This document shows positions 52,675 through 60,765 of a stretch of DNA of 64,000 nucleotides, in pieces (within the stretch, counting starts at the first letter, position 1; every line of letters starts with the position of its first letter). The stretch lies in assembly GCA_017557525.1 (NCBI GenBank), contig JAFYYN010000062.1:1-64000 (forward strand), written 5' to 3'. Under the pieces are notes generated by a model. It searched no databases and had not been told where the DNA came from. It saw only the letters and a program-made list of their open reading frames with translations. This DNA is from Lachnospiraceae bacterium. GTDB lineage: Bacteria > Bacillota > Clostridia > Lachnospirales > Lachnospiraceae. The position numbers and the translations under genes were made by a program.

Positions 52675-53904
52675 CTATTTTCTTGTAAATCTTGAATATA
52701 TTGGTACCAACTCTTTTAATACATCAATACAATAATCTATCTCTTCCATCGCAGTATATCTGGAGAAGCTGAATCTGAGTGTAGAATCAAGCAGCTCCCT
52801 TTTTACTCCTATGGCCTGAAGTGTATTGCTTAAGCCGGGATGATTAGATGAGCATGCTGAACCTGAAGAAACATATACTCCCTTTTCTTCAAGTGCATGT
52901 AAAAGCACTTCCGCCTTGATCTTATCAAAGCTTATACTTACAATATGAGGAGCTGTCTTTCTTATCAAATCCAAACATGAATCCACGCACTTATCTACCT
53001 TCTCCTCGAAGAGAAGGTCCCCTGAAGGGGCGGATGAGGTGTAAACAGCGTTTACATGAGTTCCCTGCACCTCTGATATTCTTTCTAAAAAATGTTCCTT
53101 TAAACTATATATATGCTCTATCTTCTTATCAAAATCTTCATAAGCTTCTCTTACAGCTTCACCAAGTCCGGCTATCGCAGGAACGTTTTCTGTCCCGGAT
53201 CTCCTGTTTTTCTGCTGACCGCCACCAAATATCAGTGGACGAAGCTTAATCTTTTCATCAGCATAAAGAAATCCGCTTCCCTTAGGTGCATGAATCTTAT
53301 GACCGCTTACCGAAAGCAGATCAATCCCATCCTTTTTCGGATTGATCCTGTATTTTCCGTATGCCTGTATAGCATCAACATGAAATATGATATCCGGCTT
53401 TTTTTCTTTTATAGCCTTTGATATTATTGCTATATCCTGTACAGCGCCCACTTCATTATTTACATACATGACAGATACAAGAGTTGTATTATCATCTATC
53501 ATGCCGGTTAATTCATCTATTTTAATATGCCCCATTTCATCCACAGGAGCAAAATCTATTTCAAAATCAAAATCCTTTAGTGCCAGAAGTGGCGAATATA
53601 CCGAGGCATGCTCAAAACATGATGCTATAATCCTTTTTCCGCTTCTTATCTTGGAAAACGCTGCTCCCGAAAGAGCCATATTGTTAGATTCTGTCCCACC
53701 CGAAGTAAATATAATCTCCTTAGGCTGTACCTTTAATGAATCTGATATTATCTTTGCAGAATTTTTTATATACTGCTCGGCATCAAAGCCTTTTATATGT
53801 TTTGAAGAAGGATTACCGTAATCCTCCCTCATAACTTTTTCAGCAATCTCAGCTGCTTTTTCACTAACTCTTGTGGTAGCAGCATTATCTAAATATGCTT
53901 CCAT
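52675..53904 (-). CDS. nifS: Cysteine desulfurase (NifS/IscS group)
   Basis: PLP enzyme that takes sulfur from cysteine for thiouridine and cofactors. 409 residues: MEAYLDNAATTRVSEKA, TSGGTESNNMAL, SVSGHKIHAPKGSGFLY (PLP Lys), GGQQKNRRSGTENVPAIAG and the catalytic loop Cys in SSGSACSSNHPG. It is about 25-30 longer than relatives because YTSSAPSGDLLFEEKVDK, encoded by a family A repeat at 52995-53045, interrupts the loop before APHIVSISF. ThiI is the likely sulfur acceptor (47 bases downstream). REP copies R1 and R2 flank the gene. Confidence 0.95.
   Translation of the reverse strand: MEAYLDNAATTRVSEKAAEIAEKVMREDYGNPSSKHIKGFDAEQYIKNSAKIISDSLKVQPKEIIFTSGGTESNNMALSGAAFSKIRSGKRIIASCFEHASVYSPLLALKDFDFEIDFAPVDEMGHIKIDELTGMIDDNTTLVSVMYVNNEVGAVQDIAIISKAIKEKKPDIIFHVDAIQAYGKYRINPKKDGIDLLSVSGHKIHAPKGSGFLYADEKIKLRPLIFGGGQQKNRRSGTENVPAIAGLGEAVREAYEDFDKKIEHIYSLKEHFLERISEVQGTHVNAVYTSSAPSGDLLFEEKVDKCVDSCLDLIRKTAPHIVSISFDKIKAEVLLHALEEKGVYVSSGSACSSNHPGLSNTLQAIGVKRELLDSTLRFSFSRYTAMEEIDYCIDVLKELVPIYSRFTRK
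52995..53045 (-). repeat. Family A palindromic element inside nifS (S4)
   Basis: Minus strand: GTTTACACCTCATC, hairpin 1 GCCCCTTCAGGGG, hairpin 2 CCTTCTCTTCGAGGAGAAGG. It keeps the reading frame, but in a different phase from the mtaB copy, so the encoded peptide differs (VYTSSAPSGDLLFEEKV). Confidence 0.8.
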
Positions 53905-53917
53905 TTCCTGCTCCTGG

Positions 53918-53944
53918 TGACAATGGGGACGGTTCTCTTTGTCA
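53918..53944 (+). repeat. REP-like repeat of the RAYT family, copy R2
   Basis: 27 bp identical to R1. It lies between the RAYT stop (53952) and the desulfurase start, just before its ribosome site. Confidence 0.85.
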
Positions 53945-53951
53945 TCTTTTT

Positions 53952-54689
53952 TTATTTTATCTTTTGAATTACACCTTTGGTAATCCCTGTTAATCTTTCA
54001 ATCTGTCTTATGCTTATTCCTGCGTTTTTCATTATCTTTATAGCTTCGTTTCTCTTGGTGCGGTCATATGTCTGGAGTAATGTACCATTCTCTAATCCTA
54101 ATAATTTTCTTATCTTTTCTTTTGCCCATTCATCATCTTTTTTATCATCATACTCCATACAGTCGTCCGCTGTATCCGTCATCAAATAATCTCTTAAATC
54201 CTCTCTGTTCTCAAATAATTCATTAACAAAATCAGTATAAATATACGACGTATCCAAAAAATAATCCGAAAAACTACTCCATCTGTACGATTCTGCCTTA
54301 CAAATACCAGCCTTCTCAGGATTTCTCAAAATATACCTAAATACAGTCATCAAATATCGCTCATCATAAACAATCTCACTCTTAAACCTATCCTGAAATA
54401 AATGACCGGTTCTTTCATATTTTTTATTATAATACTCAGCATACGAAATCTCGATTTTCTGCATGTATTTGGATACCATTGTTTTTTCATCACATAACAA
54501 CAAATGTACATGATTTTCCATTAAGCAGTATGCACATATTTTAATGCCGGTATCATTTTTATAACGAAGCATAAGACTTAAAAAATACTTATAATCCATA
54601 TCATCTTCAAAAAGAATCTGTTTACCGTTCCCTCTTATAATGATATGTTGATATCTGCTTTCACCTGTAATTCTCGCAGCTCTGGGCAT
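53952..54689 (-). CDS. REP-associated tyrosine transposase (RAYT, Y1/IS200-like)
   Basis: 245 residues of the Y1_Tnp fold: MPRAARITGESRYQHIIIRG, the HUH motif MENHVHLLLC (His-x-His, about 56-65), RTGHLFQDRFKSE, and FRYILRNPEKAGI near the catalytic Tyr. The C-terminal 60 residues add an HTH-like segment (GISIRQIERLTGITKGVIQK). RAYTs are single-copy domesticated transposases that move REP sequences; inverted 27-bp repeats R2 and R3 flank this gene at 8 and 53 bases. All motifs look intact. Confidence 0.9.
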   Translation of the reverse strand: MPRAARITGESRYQHIIIRGNGKQILFEDDMDYKYFLSLMLRYKNDTGIKICAYCLMENHVHLLLCDEKTMVSKYMQKIEISYAEYYNKKYERTGHLFQDRFKSEIVYDERYLMTVFRYILRNPEKAGICKAESYRWSSFSDYFLDTSYIYTDFVNELFENREDLRDYLMTDTADDCMEYDDKKDDEWAKEKIRKLLGLENGTLLQTYDRTKRNEAIKIMKNAGISIRQIERLTGITKGVIQKIK

Positions 54690-54725
54690 ATGTCTTCCTA
54701 TTCAATTATCTATTATATTCCTCCT

Positions 54726-55511
54726 TTAGGTAGGTATTTGATGACAAAAAGAACCGTCCCCATTGTCACCAATAAATCCTATAACAGATAACAGCATCAT
54801 GCCGGCTGTTTCGGTACGCAAAATGCGTTTGCCAAGGGAAATAACCTGCGCTCCGGATTTTACCGCTTCCTCTACTTCTGTCGGTTCGAAGCCGCCTTCC
54901 GGGCCGATAAATACAGCCACATCACTTCCCTTAGGTATGTTTGAAAGCAGTTCCCTTGATGCCTTCATTCCTTTAGGAGAAGAATCAGCATTTTCATAAG
55001 GGATAAATACTATATTCATTTTGGAAGCCACATCCAATGCTTCTTTAAAGCTCATACATCCGGCGACCTCAGGAATGATACCTCTTCCAGACTGTTTGGC
55101 CGCACTCTCGGATATGGCCTGCCAGCGTTTTAATTTGGCTTCCTCTTTTTTCTTGTCATCGATTTTCACGATAACTCTCTTAGTCATAACAGGGATGATC
55201 TCATATACCCCAAGCTCCACGGACTTCTGGATTATCATCTCCATCTTGTCTTTTTTGGGAAGTCCCTGGAACAGATGCACTCTGAAAGGCATCTCGGCTT
55301 CAGATATCCCGGAGCTTATGATCTCAGCTACCACTTCATCTTTTCCAAGCGATACTATTTTAGAATGATAATCAGTACCATCACTGTCACAGATTATGAT
55401 CTCTTCGCCTTCCTTCATTCGCAGGACGTTTTTGATATGATTAACGTCCTCACCGAAAACTGAGATGCTTTTTTCAGATATATTGGCTTTTTCAGTATAA
55501 AAATGATACAT
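54726..55511 (-). CDS. rsmE: 16S rRNA m3U1498 methyltransferase
   Basis: 261 residues of the SPOUT-fold RsmE family: FRVHLFQGLPKKDKMEMIIQK, VFIGPEGGFEPTEVE and SLGKRILRTETAGMMLLSVI (knot and SAM site). The usual end is near GFIGD. Here the last 12 residues (NGDGSFCHQIPT) are read from repeat R3, which therefore supplies the stop-proximal codons. It follows prmA, the usual prmA-rsmE order. Confidence 0.93.
   Translation of the reverse strand: MYHFYTEKANISEKSISVFGEDVNHIKNVLRMKEGEEIIICDSDGTDYHSKIVSLGKDEVVAEIISSGISEAEMPFRVHLFQGLPKKDKMEMIIQKSVELGVYEIIPVMTKRVIVKIDDKKKEEAKLKRWQAISESAAKQSGRGIIPEVAGCMSFKEALDVASKMNIVFIPYENADSSPKGMKASRELLSNIPKGSDVAVFIGPEGGFEPTEVEEAVKSGAQVISLGKRILRTETAGMMLLSVIGFIGDNGDGSFCHQIPT
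54742..54768 (-). repeat. REP-like repeat of the RAYT family, copy R3 (in rsmE 3' end)
   Basis: 27 bp, reverse orientation to R1/R2 with one difference (CTTTTTG for CTCTTTG). It lies within the last codons of rsmE and forms the inverted partner of R2 around the RAYT gene. Confidence 0.85.
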
Positions 55512-55609
55512 TACTCAGATTATGTCACAGGCATAGCTTTCTATGGTATGTGTGCCTGTAACACAAACCAGAGAGTGAAAAACTATAGATTCTTCACTCA
55601 TCTATCCAG

Positions 55610-56623
55610 TTATTTCCTAGCAACAAATGCAACCCAGTCATTCATATGCATAACTTCAATTATCTCAAAACCGTTATTAAAAAGTGCTCTTCTTACCGCT
55701 TCTTCCTTTGTGTTGATAATACCCGAACTAATAAAGAGCGCACCTTTTCGCATGTACTTTGAAGTAACTGCCGACAGCGGAATAATTATATCTGCCAGGA
55801 TATTTGCCACCACCACATCAAATCTGTCAAATCCGGTCTGCTTACAGAGATTATCATCTTCGAGCACATTTCCGGTAAAAAACCTGATATGATTTTTTTT
55901 GATGTCAAAAAGATGACAAATGGAACCGTCCCTACTGTCATATTCAGCATCAATTCCATTTATAACAGCATTCTCAACTGAAGTATGCGAAGCATTATCA
56001 TCCACATCAACACCCAGAGCACACTCAGCGCCAAGCTTCATTCCAACTATTGAACGGATTCCGCTTCCACATCCCACATCAAGGAGCTTGTCACTTGACT
56101 TTAAGTATTTCTTTAAAGCCTTAATACAGAGCTTCGTAGTCTCATGAGCTCCTGTACCAAATGCTGTACCGGGGTCAATTTCAATTATAAGGTCACCGTC
56201 TGTATGGTCGGGAAGTTCGCTTACATCAGTCCATGTAGGCTTGATAACTATTCCCTCATCAGCCCTGAAAGGCTTAAAGAATTCCTTCCAGTTATTGATC
56301 CAGTCCTTGTCTTCTGTCTCTGATACCTCAAACCTTAAAGTGCCAAGATTATACTCATCCTTATAGTACTCAAGATTTTCAAGGATAGCGTTTTCAAGCT
56401 GGACCACATCGGTATCAACATCTACATAGAAACTAAGCTCAGCAACACCGTCATCAGGAGGAAGCTCAGGCAGGATATCAATAAACATTCTCTTTTTATC
56501 TTCATCTGAGAGCTGTATCTTATCCTCTATCTGAACTCCTTCAATACCCATTTCATCAAGTACTGCTGAAATCAGATCTTCTGCCTCAGTTGTTGTTTCA
56601 AGAGTAATCTTTTTCCATTTCAT
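55610..56623 (-). CDS. prmA: Ribosomal protein L11 methyltransferase
   Basis: PrmA trimethylates ribosomal protein L11. 337 residues: N-terminal L11-recognition domain (1-60), EIDPGTAFGTGAHETTKLC, LLDVGCGSGIRSIVGMKLGA (SAM motif) and DVVVANILADIIIPL. It is about 25 longer than Bacillus PrmA: the sequence AEYDSRDGSICHLFDIKKNH is inserted between GVDVDDNAS...INGID and IRFFTGNV. Its middle (YDSRDGSICH) is encoded by REP copy R4. Motifs on both sides are intact. Confidence 0.95.
   Translation of the reverse strand: MKWKKITLETTTEAEDLISAVLDEMGIEGVQIEDKIQLSDEDKKRMFIDILPELPPDDGVAELSFYVDVDTDVVQLENAILENLEYYKDEYNLGTLRFEVSETEDKDWINNWKEFFKPFRADEGIVIKPTWTDVSELPDHTDGDLIIEIDPGTAFGTGAHETTKLCIKALKKYLKSSDKLLDVGCGSGIRSIVGMKLGAECALGVDVDDNASHTSVENAVINGIDAEYDSRDGSICHLFDIKKNHIRFFTGNVLEDDNLCKQTGFDRFDVVVANILADIIIPLSAVTSKYMRKGALFISSGIINTKEEAVRRALFNNGFEIIEVMHMNDWVAFVARK
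55914..55940 (-). repeat. REP-like repeat of the RAYT family, copy R4 (inside prmA)
   Basis: 27 bp, TGACAAATGGAACCGTCC...CTGTCA on plus, the same orientation as R3, with about 4 differences from R1. It is 9 codons long and in frame, giving a clean insertion in prmA. Confidence 0.8.
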
Positions 56624-56643
56624 GTTATAAACCTCATGTTACT

Positions 56644-56724
56644 CCATTCCACCTCATGGAACGGAGCCATGTCGTAGGAATTCTTCCCATTTTGCTACGC
56701 AAATCGGGCTCCTTCCTGCGACAT
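56644..56724 (-). other. Structured intercistronic region between the L7/L12-like lipoprotein gene and prmA
   Basis: GGAGCC (56663-56668) can pair with GGCTCC (56707-56712), and ATGTCGTAGGAA (56669-56680) with TTCCTGCGACAT (56713-56724); the order A-B-A'-B' implies a pseudoknot or alternative folds. Two small hairpins (TTCCA/TGGAA; TTTGC/GCAAA) lie in and beside it. No gene is present. Possibly a repeat or structured RNA. Confidence 0.45.
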
Positions 56725-56727
56725 ACA

Positions 56728-59106
56728 TTATCTCACTTCAATAAGTACCGTTGCGCCGTACTCCTCAAAAGCTGCTACAATCTCTTCAGCCAGAGCCTTG
56801 TCTGATGTCTCATAAATTACCATAGGCTCGTTAGCAACATTATCAACTAAATCCCTAGCCGGTATAAGACCCATATGAGTATAATCCTGAACAAGCTTTA
56901 TCATCCTTGTCCTGTCTTCACCGCATTTTGAAAGTATTAACTTGTACTCTCCATTAGTATCTGATCCGATCACATCGGTAGCATCTGTATTATCAATGTT
57001 TTCTGTATTATCAATGTTTTCTGTATTGTCATCTTTTTCACTATTATCATTGTTATCGATGTTTTCTGTGTTATCAGTATTATCAGTATTTTCAGTATTA
57101 TCGGTGTTGTCAATATTATCAGTATTATTATCATCGATAATATCTTCTGTATTATCAACATCTGAGTTTTCTGATCCAACTTTTTCAGGAATGTCCTTTA
57201 TCTTAATCTGAGGGATACCTGAAGCAATAAAGCTTATCTCAACATTATCCTTAAATGAGAATCCCTTAGATTTAACAGCAGCGTTCTTTCCGGTAAGACC
57301 AAGGTCATTATCAAAAAGTCTGATAATAAAGTTAAGTCCTGAATCATCCTGTTCAACCTGGATATTATCATTATTCACATTGATAGGTTCACCATCGATA
57401 TGAACATAAAAATCAGTGAAAATAGCATTAGTTACATCTATATCCGCTTTTTTGACAATTTCGCCCAGTATACGGATTTCGAAAAGTGTAAGGCCATCAA
57501 TTACCTCGGGCGCTCCTTCAAAATCTGAAAGCTTCATATTAATCGTACACTGACCATCCCTGTATACAGGTGTACTGCCAATACCACTAAAATCAATATT
57601 GCCGACGATTTCTGCACCATTCTTGTCAATGATATGTGCAACAGCAAATGCAGGCTGTAAATGCTCGCCTTCAGTAGCATCAACATCATCATAGATTACA
57701 TTTTCTTCATTTCTGATATGATTGCTTCTAAACTTCTCATAACTCTCATAACCAAGATAGAAATGAGTTTTATCCTCTGTAGTAAATGCTTCACCACTTA
57801 TCATAAATGTTGATACAGTATATTTAGTTGAAGGACATGTAGGCTCGGGTATAATTAACTTTCCGTTCTCATCCTTTTTAATGTCATCATACAAGCTGTA
57901 CCAGTAAACCCATCTGGGCTCATCAAAGCTGCACTTAACATCACATCTGTAAATATTGTACATTGCAGAATGCTCAGCTGTCCAGCTGGTAGGCTTCTGG
58001 TAAGTTATTATGGTTCCAAGGTATTCAACATTAAGTAATGAGTCAACCTCAACGCTTCTTTCTTCACCCTTAGCCCAGTATTCTTTAATCTTTCCTACAT
58101 CATCCGACCTTAAAAGATCAAAGAGGAATGGATCAATTTCATCAATCTGTTTAGGATCACTGAAGGGTTCTAATAAACCTTCTACAGTAAACTCCTTTGA
58201 GGTAACAATCATCTTTAAGCCTCTTGATGCTGCAAAATCCTCAACTGTAGCATAGTCACCATAATCGTTTTCAACCTTAACTACAACTACATCACCATTT
58301 GAAAGACCTTCTGTCTTATCAGGTATATAATCAAATGAGTAAACATAATCGTTTACAAGATAATCTTTATTGATTTCTAAAGTACCTTCACCATTGATAC
58401 CCTTAAATGCTAAAGTTACGCCATTAAAAGGATCATATTCGACTAATTCTTCAAGCCCGGTAATAGTGTATATGTATTCTTTAGATGCTGCAACCTTTCC
58501 TATAGCAGCAAGCTTCTTGTCAATATCTCCGCCCTCATAATCTTTCGCAATGATCTTTACTTTCTCGCCATTTGAAAGATTTTCTGACTTTTCCATCTCA
58601 TACTCTATAAACCAGAAGTCTGAAGAAATATTTGAAGTAGAAACCCATGCATATCCCTGGGTATCCGTTCCGTTAACCTTTACCTCTATACCCTTGAAAA
58701 TATCAACCTTTTCAAGCTCATTCAAGCCTGCAACTGTAGTAGCAAATTCACTGTATGTAACCTTAAGACCTGCCTCGTTAAGAAGCTCTTCTGTATTGAT
58801 CTCACCCCACTTAACAGTAATGGCATCACCGTTTGAAAGACCTTCAGTCTTATTAGCAGTAACTTCAATATTTCTTAAAAGTCTTAAGGCAGCCATAGCC
58901 TTCTTTTCGCCAAGTTCATTTTCATGATCTGTAAGAAGCTTGTTGTAGTCCACAGAAAGATCAGCCTTTCCGCTTCCGTCAAAGCCTTCATAATTGAATG
59001 CAACATAATTGTTAAGGTCTACCTCAGCCTGACCGGAACATGCAACAAGCGCAATGATTGCAAAAACAGCAAGCAAAGCAAGTTTCAATTTGTTAGAGAT
59101 TTTCAT
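56728..59106 (-). CDS. Lipoprotein with tandem repeat domains, NTD-rich linker and C-terminal L7/L12-like domain
   Basis: Signal and lipobox end VACSG (Cys at about 23), so the protein is anchored outside the membrane. About 25-330 hold three similar domains, each with EGLSNGD-type turns (TEGLSNGDAITV, SENLSNGEKVKI, TEGLSNGDVVVV). A low-complexity linker of Asn-Thr-Asp/Glu triplets covers about 655-715. The last 72 residues (YKLILSKCGEDRTRMIKLVQ ... AFEEYGATVLIEVR) match the ribosomal L7/L12 C-terminal domain, including the GL-x-x-A-R/K-D-L-V helix turn. GGAGG six bases before ATG 59106 supports the start. Role unknown. Confidence 0.8.
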   Translation of the reverse strand: MKISNKLKLALLAVFAIIALVACSGQAEVDLNNYVAFNYEGFDGSGKADLSVDYNKLLTDHENELGEKKAMAALRLLRNIEVTANKTEGLSNGDAITVKWGEINTEELLNEAGLKVTYSEFATTVAGLNELEKVDIFKGIEVKVNGTDTQGYAWVSTSNISSDFWFIEYEMEKSENLSNGEKVKIIAKDYEGGDIDKKLAAIGKVAASKEYIYTITGLEELVEYDPFNGVTLAFKGINGEGTLEINKDYLVNDYVYSFDYIPDKTEGLSNGDVVVVKVENDYGDYATVEDFAASRGLKMIVTSKEFTVEGLLEPFSDPKQIDEIDPFLFDLLRSDDVGKIKEYWAKGEERSVEVDSLLNVEYLGTIITYQKPTSWTAEHSAMYNIYRCDVKCSFDEPRWVYWYSLYDDIKKDENGKLIIPEPTCPSTKYTVSTFMISGEAFTTEDKTHFYLGYESYEKFRSNHIRNEENVIYDDVDATEGEHLQPAFAVAHIIDKNGAEIVGNIDFSGIGSTPVYRDGQCTINMKLSDFEGAPEVIDGLTLFEIRILGEIVKKADIDVTNAIFTDFYVHIDGEPINVNNDNIQVEQDDSGLNFIIRLFDNDLGLTGKNAAVKSKGFSFKDNVEISFIASGIPQIKIKDIPEKVGSENSDVDNTEDIIDDNNTDNIDNTDNTENTDNTDNTENIDNNDNSEKDDNTENIDNTENIDNTDATDVIGSDTNGEYKLILSKCGEDRTRMIKLVQDYTHMGLIPARDLVDNVANEPMVIYETSDKALAEEIVAAFEEYGATVLIEVR
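56985..57150 (-). repeat. Coding minisatellite, Asn-Thr-Asp/Glu linker
   Basis: Degenerate 9-18 base units (ATTATCAGTATT, TTTTCTGTATT on plus) encode NTD/NTE/NID triplets in the lipoprotein linker. Such tracts are prone to length change. Confidence 0.8.
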
Positions 59107-59187
59107 TTACTGCCTCCAAACTAAATAAAAAAATTTTAAACCTTCAAATACAACGTTATTATAGTAATAAAGTATTTATATACATAA

Positions 59188-60660
59188 TCATTTCATGCTT
59201 TCAAGTATGTTTAAAAGCATCTTCCATACTCTTCCAACTGAAGCTATATCAAGCCTCTCATTTGGAGTATGAATGTCTAAGATGTTAGGTCCAAAGGATA
59301 TCGCATCCAGTCCTTCAAGCTTATCAACAAACAAACCACACTCAAGACCTGCGTGAATTATATCTATCACGGGTTTTTTACCATAACATTTCTTATAGGC
59401 TTTAATACAAGCTTCTCTTAATGGAGAGTCCTTTTTATACTTCCATCCGGGATAATTTCCGCACAAAGTAACCTTGCCATGTAAAGTCTTTATAAGAGCC
59501 TTAATCCTGTTTATACATGTTTCTTTCTGGCTTTCAACGGAAGACCTTACAAGAAAACTGATATTAAAAACTTCCTTTTCAAGTTTTATAACACCAAGGT
59601 TCTGGGATGTCTGTACCATTCCTTTTAATTCCTGACTCATCTCTATAACACCCTGTGTAGATAAGTATACAGAATTTAACACCCTTATTGTTGAAGGCTT
59701 ATCAAGAGTTTCCTTAGTCTTAAAGTTCTTTACTGTTGATTTAAGAGTTATATCAGGATTTATATAAGCATACTCATCAAAAAGGATTTTTTCATATTTA
59801 CTTAAAAATTCTTTAGCAAATTCAACATCATTTTTTCTTATGGCTACTGAAGCTTTTGCCTTCTCACAGATAACATTATCGAATTCTCCGCCATAAAAAT
59901 CAATAAGTCTAAAATCTATCAGATCAGATAATTCTCTTAAAAGCCTTCCAAGTAAATAACTGGCTGAAGCCGGCTGTTTATCTATCTCTATACCGGAATG
60001 TCCACCCTTTAATCCGCATAATTCAATATCAAGGTTTACAAATTTATTTACGGTAAATTCTGTGTTGTCTATCAACGTGCGTTTAACAGGTATTGTACCA
60101 TTAACCCTGCACCCACCGGCACATCCACATGTAAATACACCTTCTACTTCGCTGTCAATATTAAGAAGGCTTCGTCCTGAAATAAGCTTGGGGTTAATAC
60201 CTGCGGCACCATCCATTCCTACTTCTTCATCAATGGTAAATACTGCCTCAATTGCAGGATGCTTAATATCATCAGAATCAAGAACTGCCATAGCGTAAGC
60301 AATAGCTATTCCATCATCACCGCCAAGAGTTGTATCCTTTGCAAAAACATATTTATCATCATGCATAAGGTCTATTGGTTCTTTTGCCATATCCTTTTTG
60401 CAATCTGCTGTTTTTGCACATACCATATCCATGTGTCCCTGAATTATAACCGGAGGCACATTCTCATACCCGAGAGTTGCCTGTTTATAGATTATCACAT
60501 TGTTAAGCTTATCCCTAAAACATACCAAGCCCCTGTCTGAAGCAAATTTTACGCAAAGGTCACTAACTTTGCTTGTGTTACCAGACCCTCTGGGTACAGA
60601 AGATATATACTCAAAAAACTCAAATACTTTTTTAGGCTCAAGATCGCTCAATATACTCAT
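59188..60660 (-). CDS. pepD: Aminoacyl-histidine dipeptidase (PepD, M20 family)
   Basis: 490 residues, zinc dipeptidase of the Xaa-His type. Metal ligands fit IQGHMDMVC (His, Asp), DTTLGGDDGIAIAYAMA, FTIDEEVGMDGA (catalytic Glu pair) and the C-terminal FGPNILDIHTPNERL (His). No signal peptide, so it acts on peptides inside the cell. GGAGG nine bases before ATG 60660. Stands alone. Confidence 0.93.
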   Translation of the reverse strand: MSILSDLEPKKVFEFFEYISSVPRGSGNTSKVSDLCVKFASDRGLVCFRDKLNNVIIYKQATLGYENVPPVIIQGHMDMVCAKTADCKKDMAKEPIDLMHDDKYVFAKDTTLGGDDGIAIAYAMAVLDSDDIKHPAIEAVFTIDEEVGMDGAAGINPKLISGRSLLNIDSEVEGVFTCGCAGGCRVNGTIPVKRTLIDNTEFTVNKFVNLDIELCGLKGGHSGIEIDKQPASASYLLGRLLRELSDLIDFRLIDFYGGEFDNVICEKAKASVAIRKNDVEFAKEFLSKYEKILFDEYAYINPDITLKSTVKNFKTKETLDKPSTIRVLNSVYLSTQGVIEMSQELKGMVQTSQNLGVIKLEKEVFNISFLVRSSVESQKETCINRIKALIKTLHGKVTLCGNYPGWKYKKDSPLREACIKAYKKCYGKKPVIDIIHAGLECGLFVDKLEGLDAISFGPNILDIHTPNERLDIASVGRVWKMLLNILESMK

Positions 60661-60765
60661 ATATCAAATAATCCTCCCCATATATTTTCAATATTTAAAC
60701 ACCACTCTTCATATTACCATATATTCCGAATCTAGTCAAGGAAAGAGTAAGCTGTCTGTTTCCAT

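Noticed and set aside
56970..57211. Long frames over the NTD-rich linker on both strands
   Set aside because: Low-complexity AT repeats are stop-poor in several frames; only the lipoprotein frame is part of a full gene.
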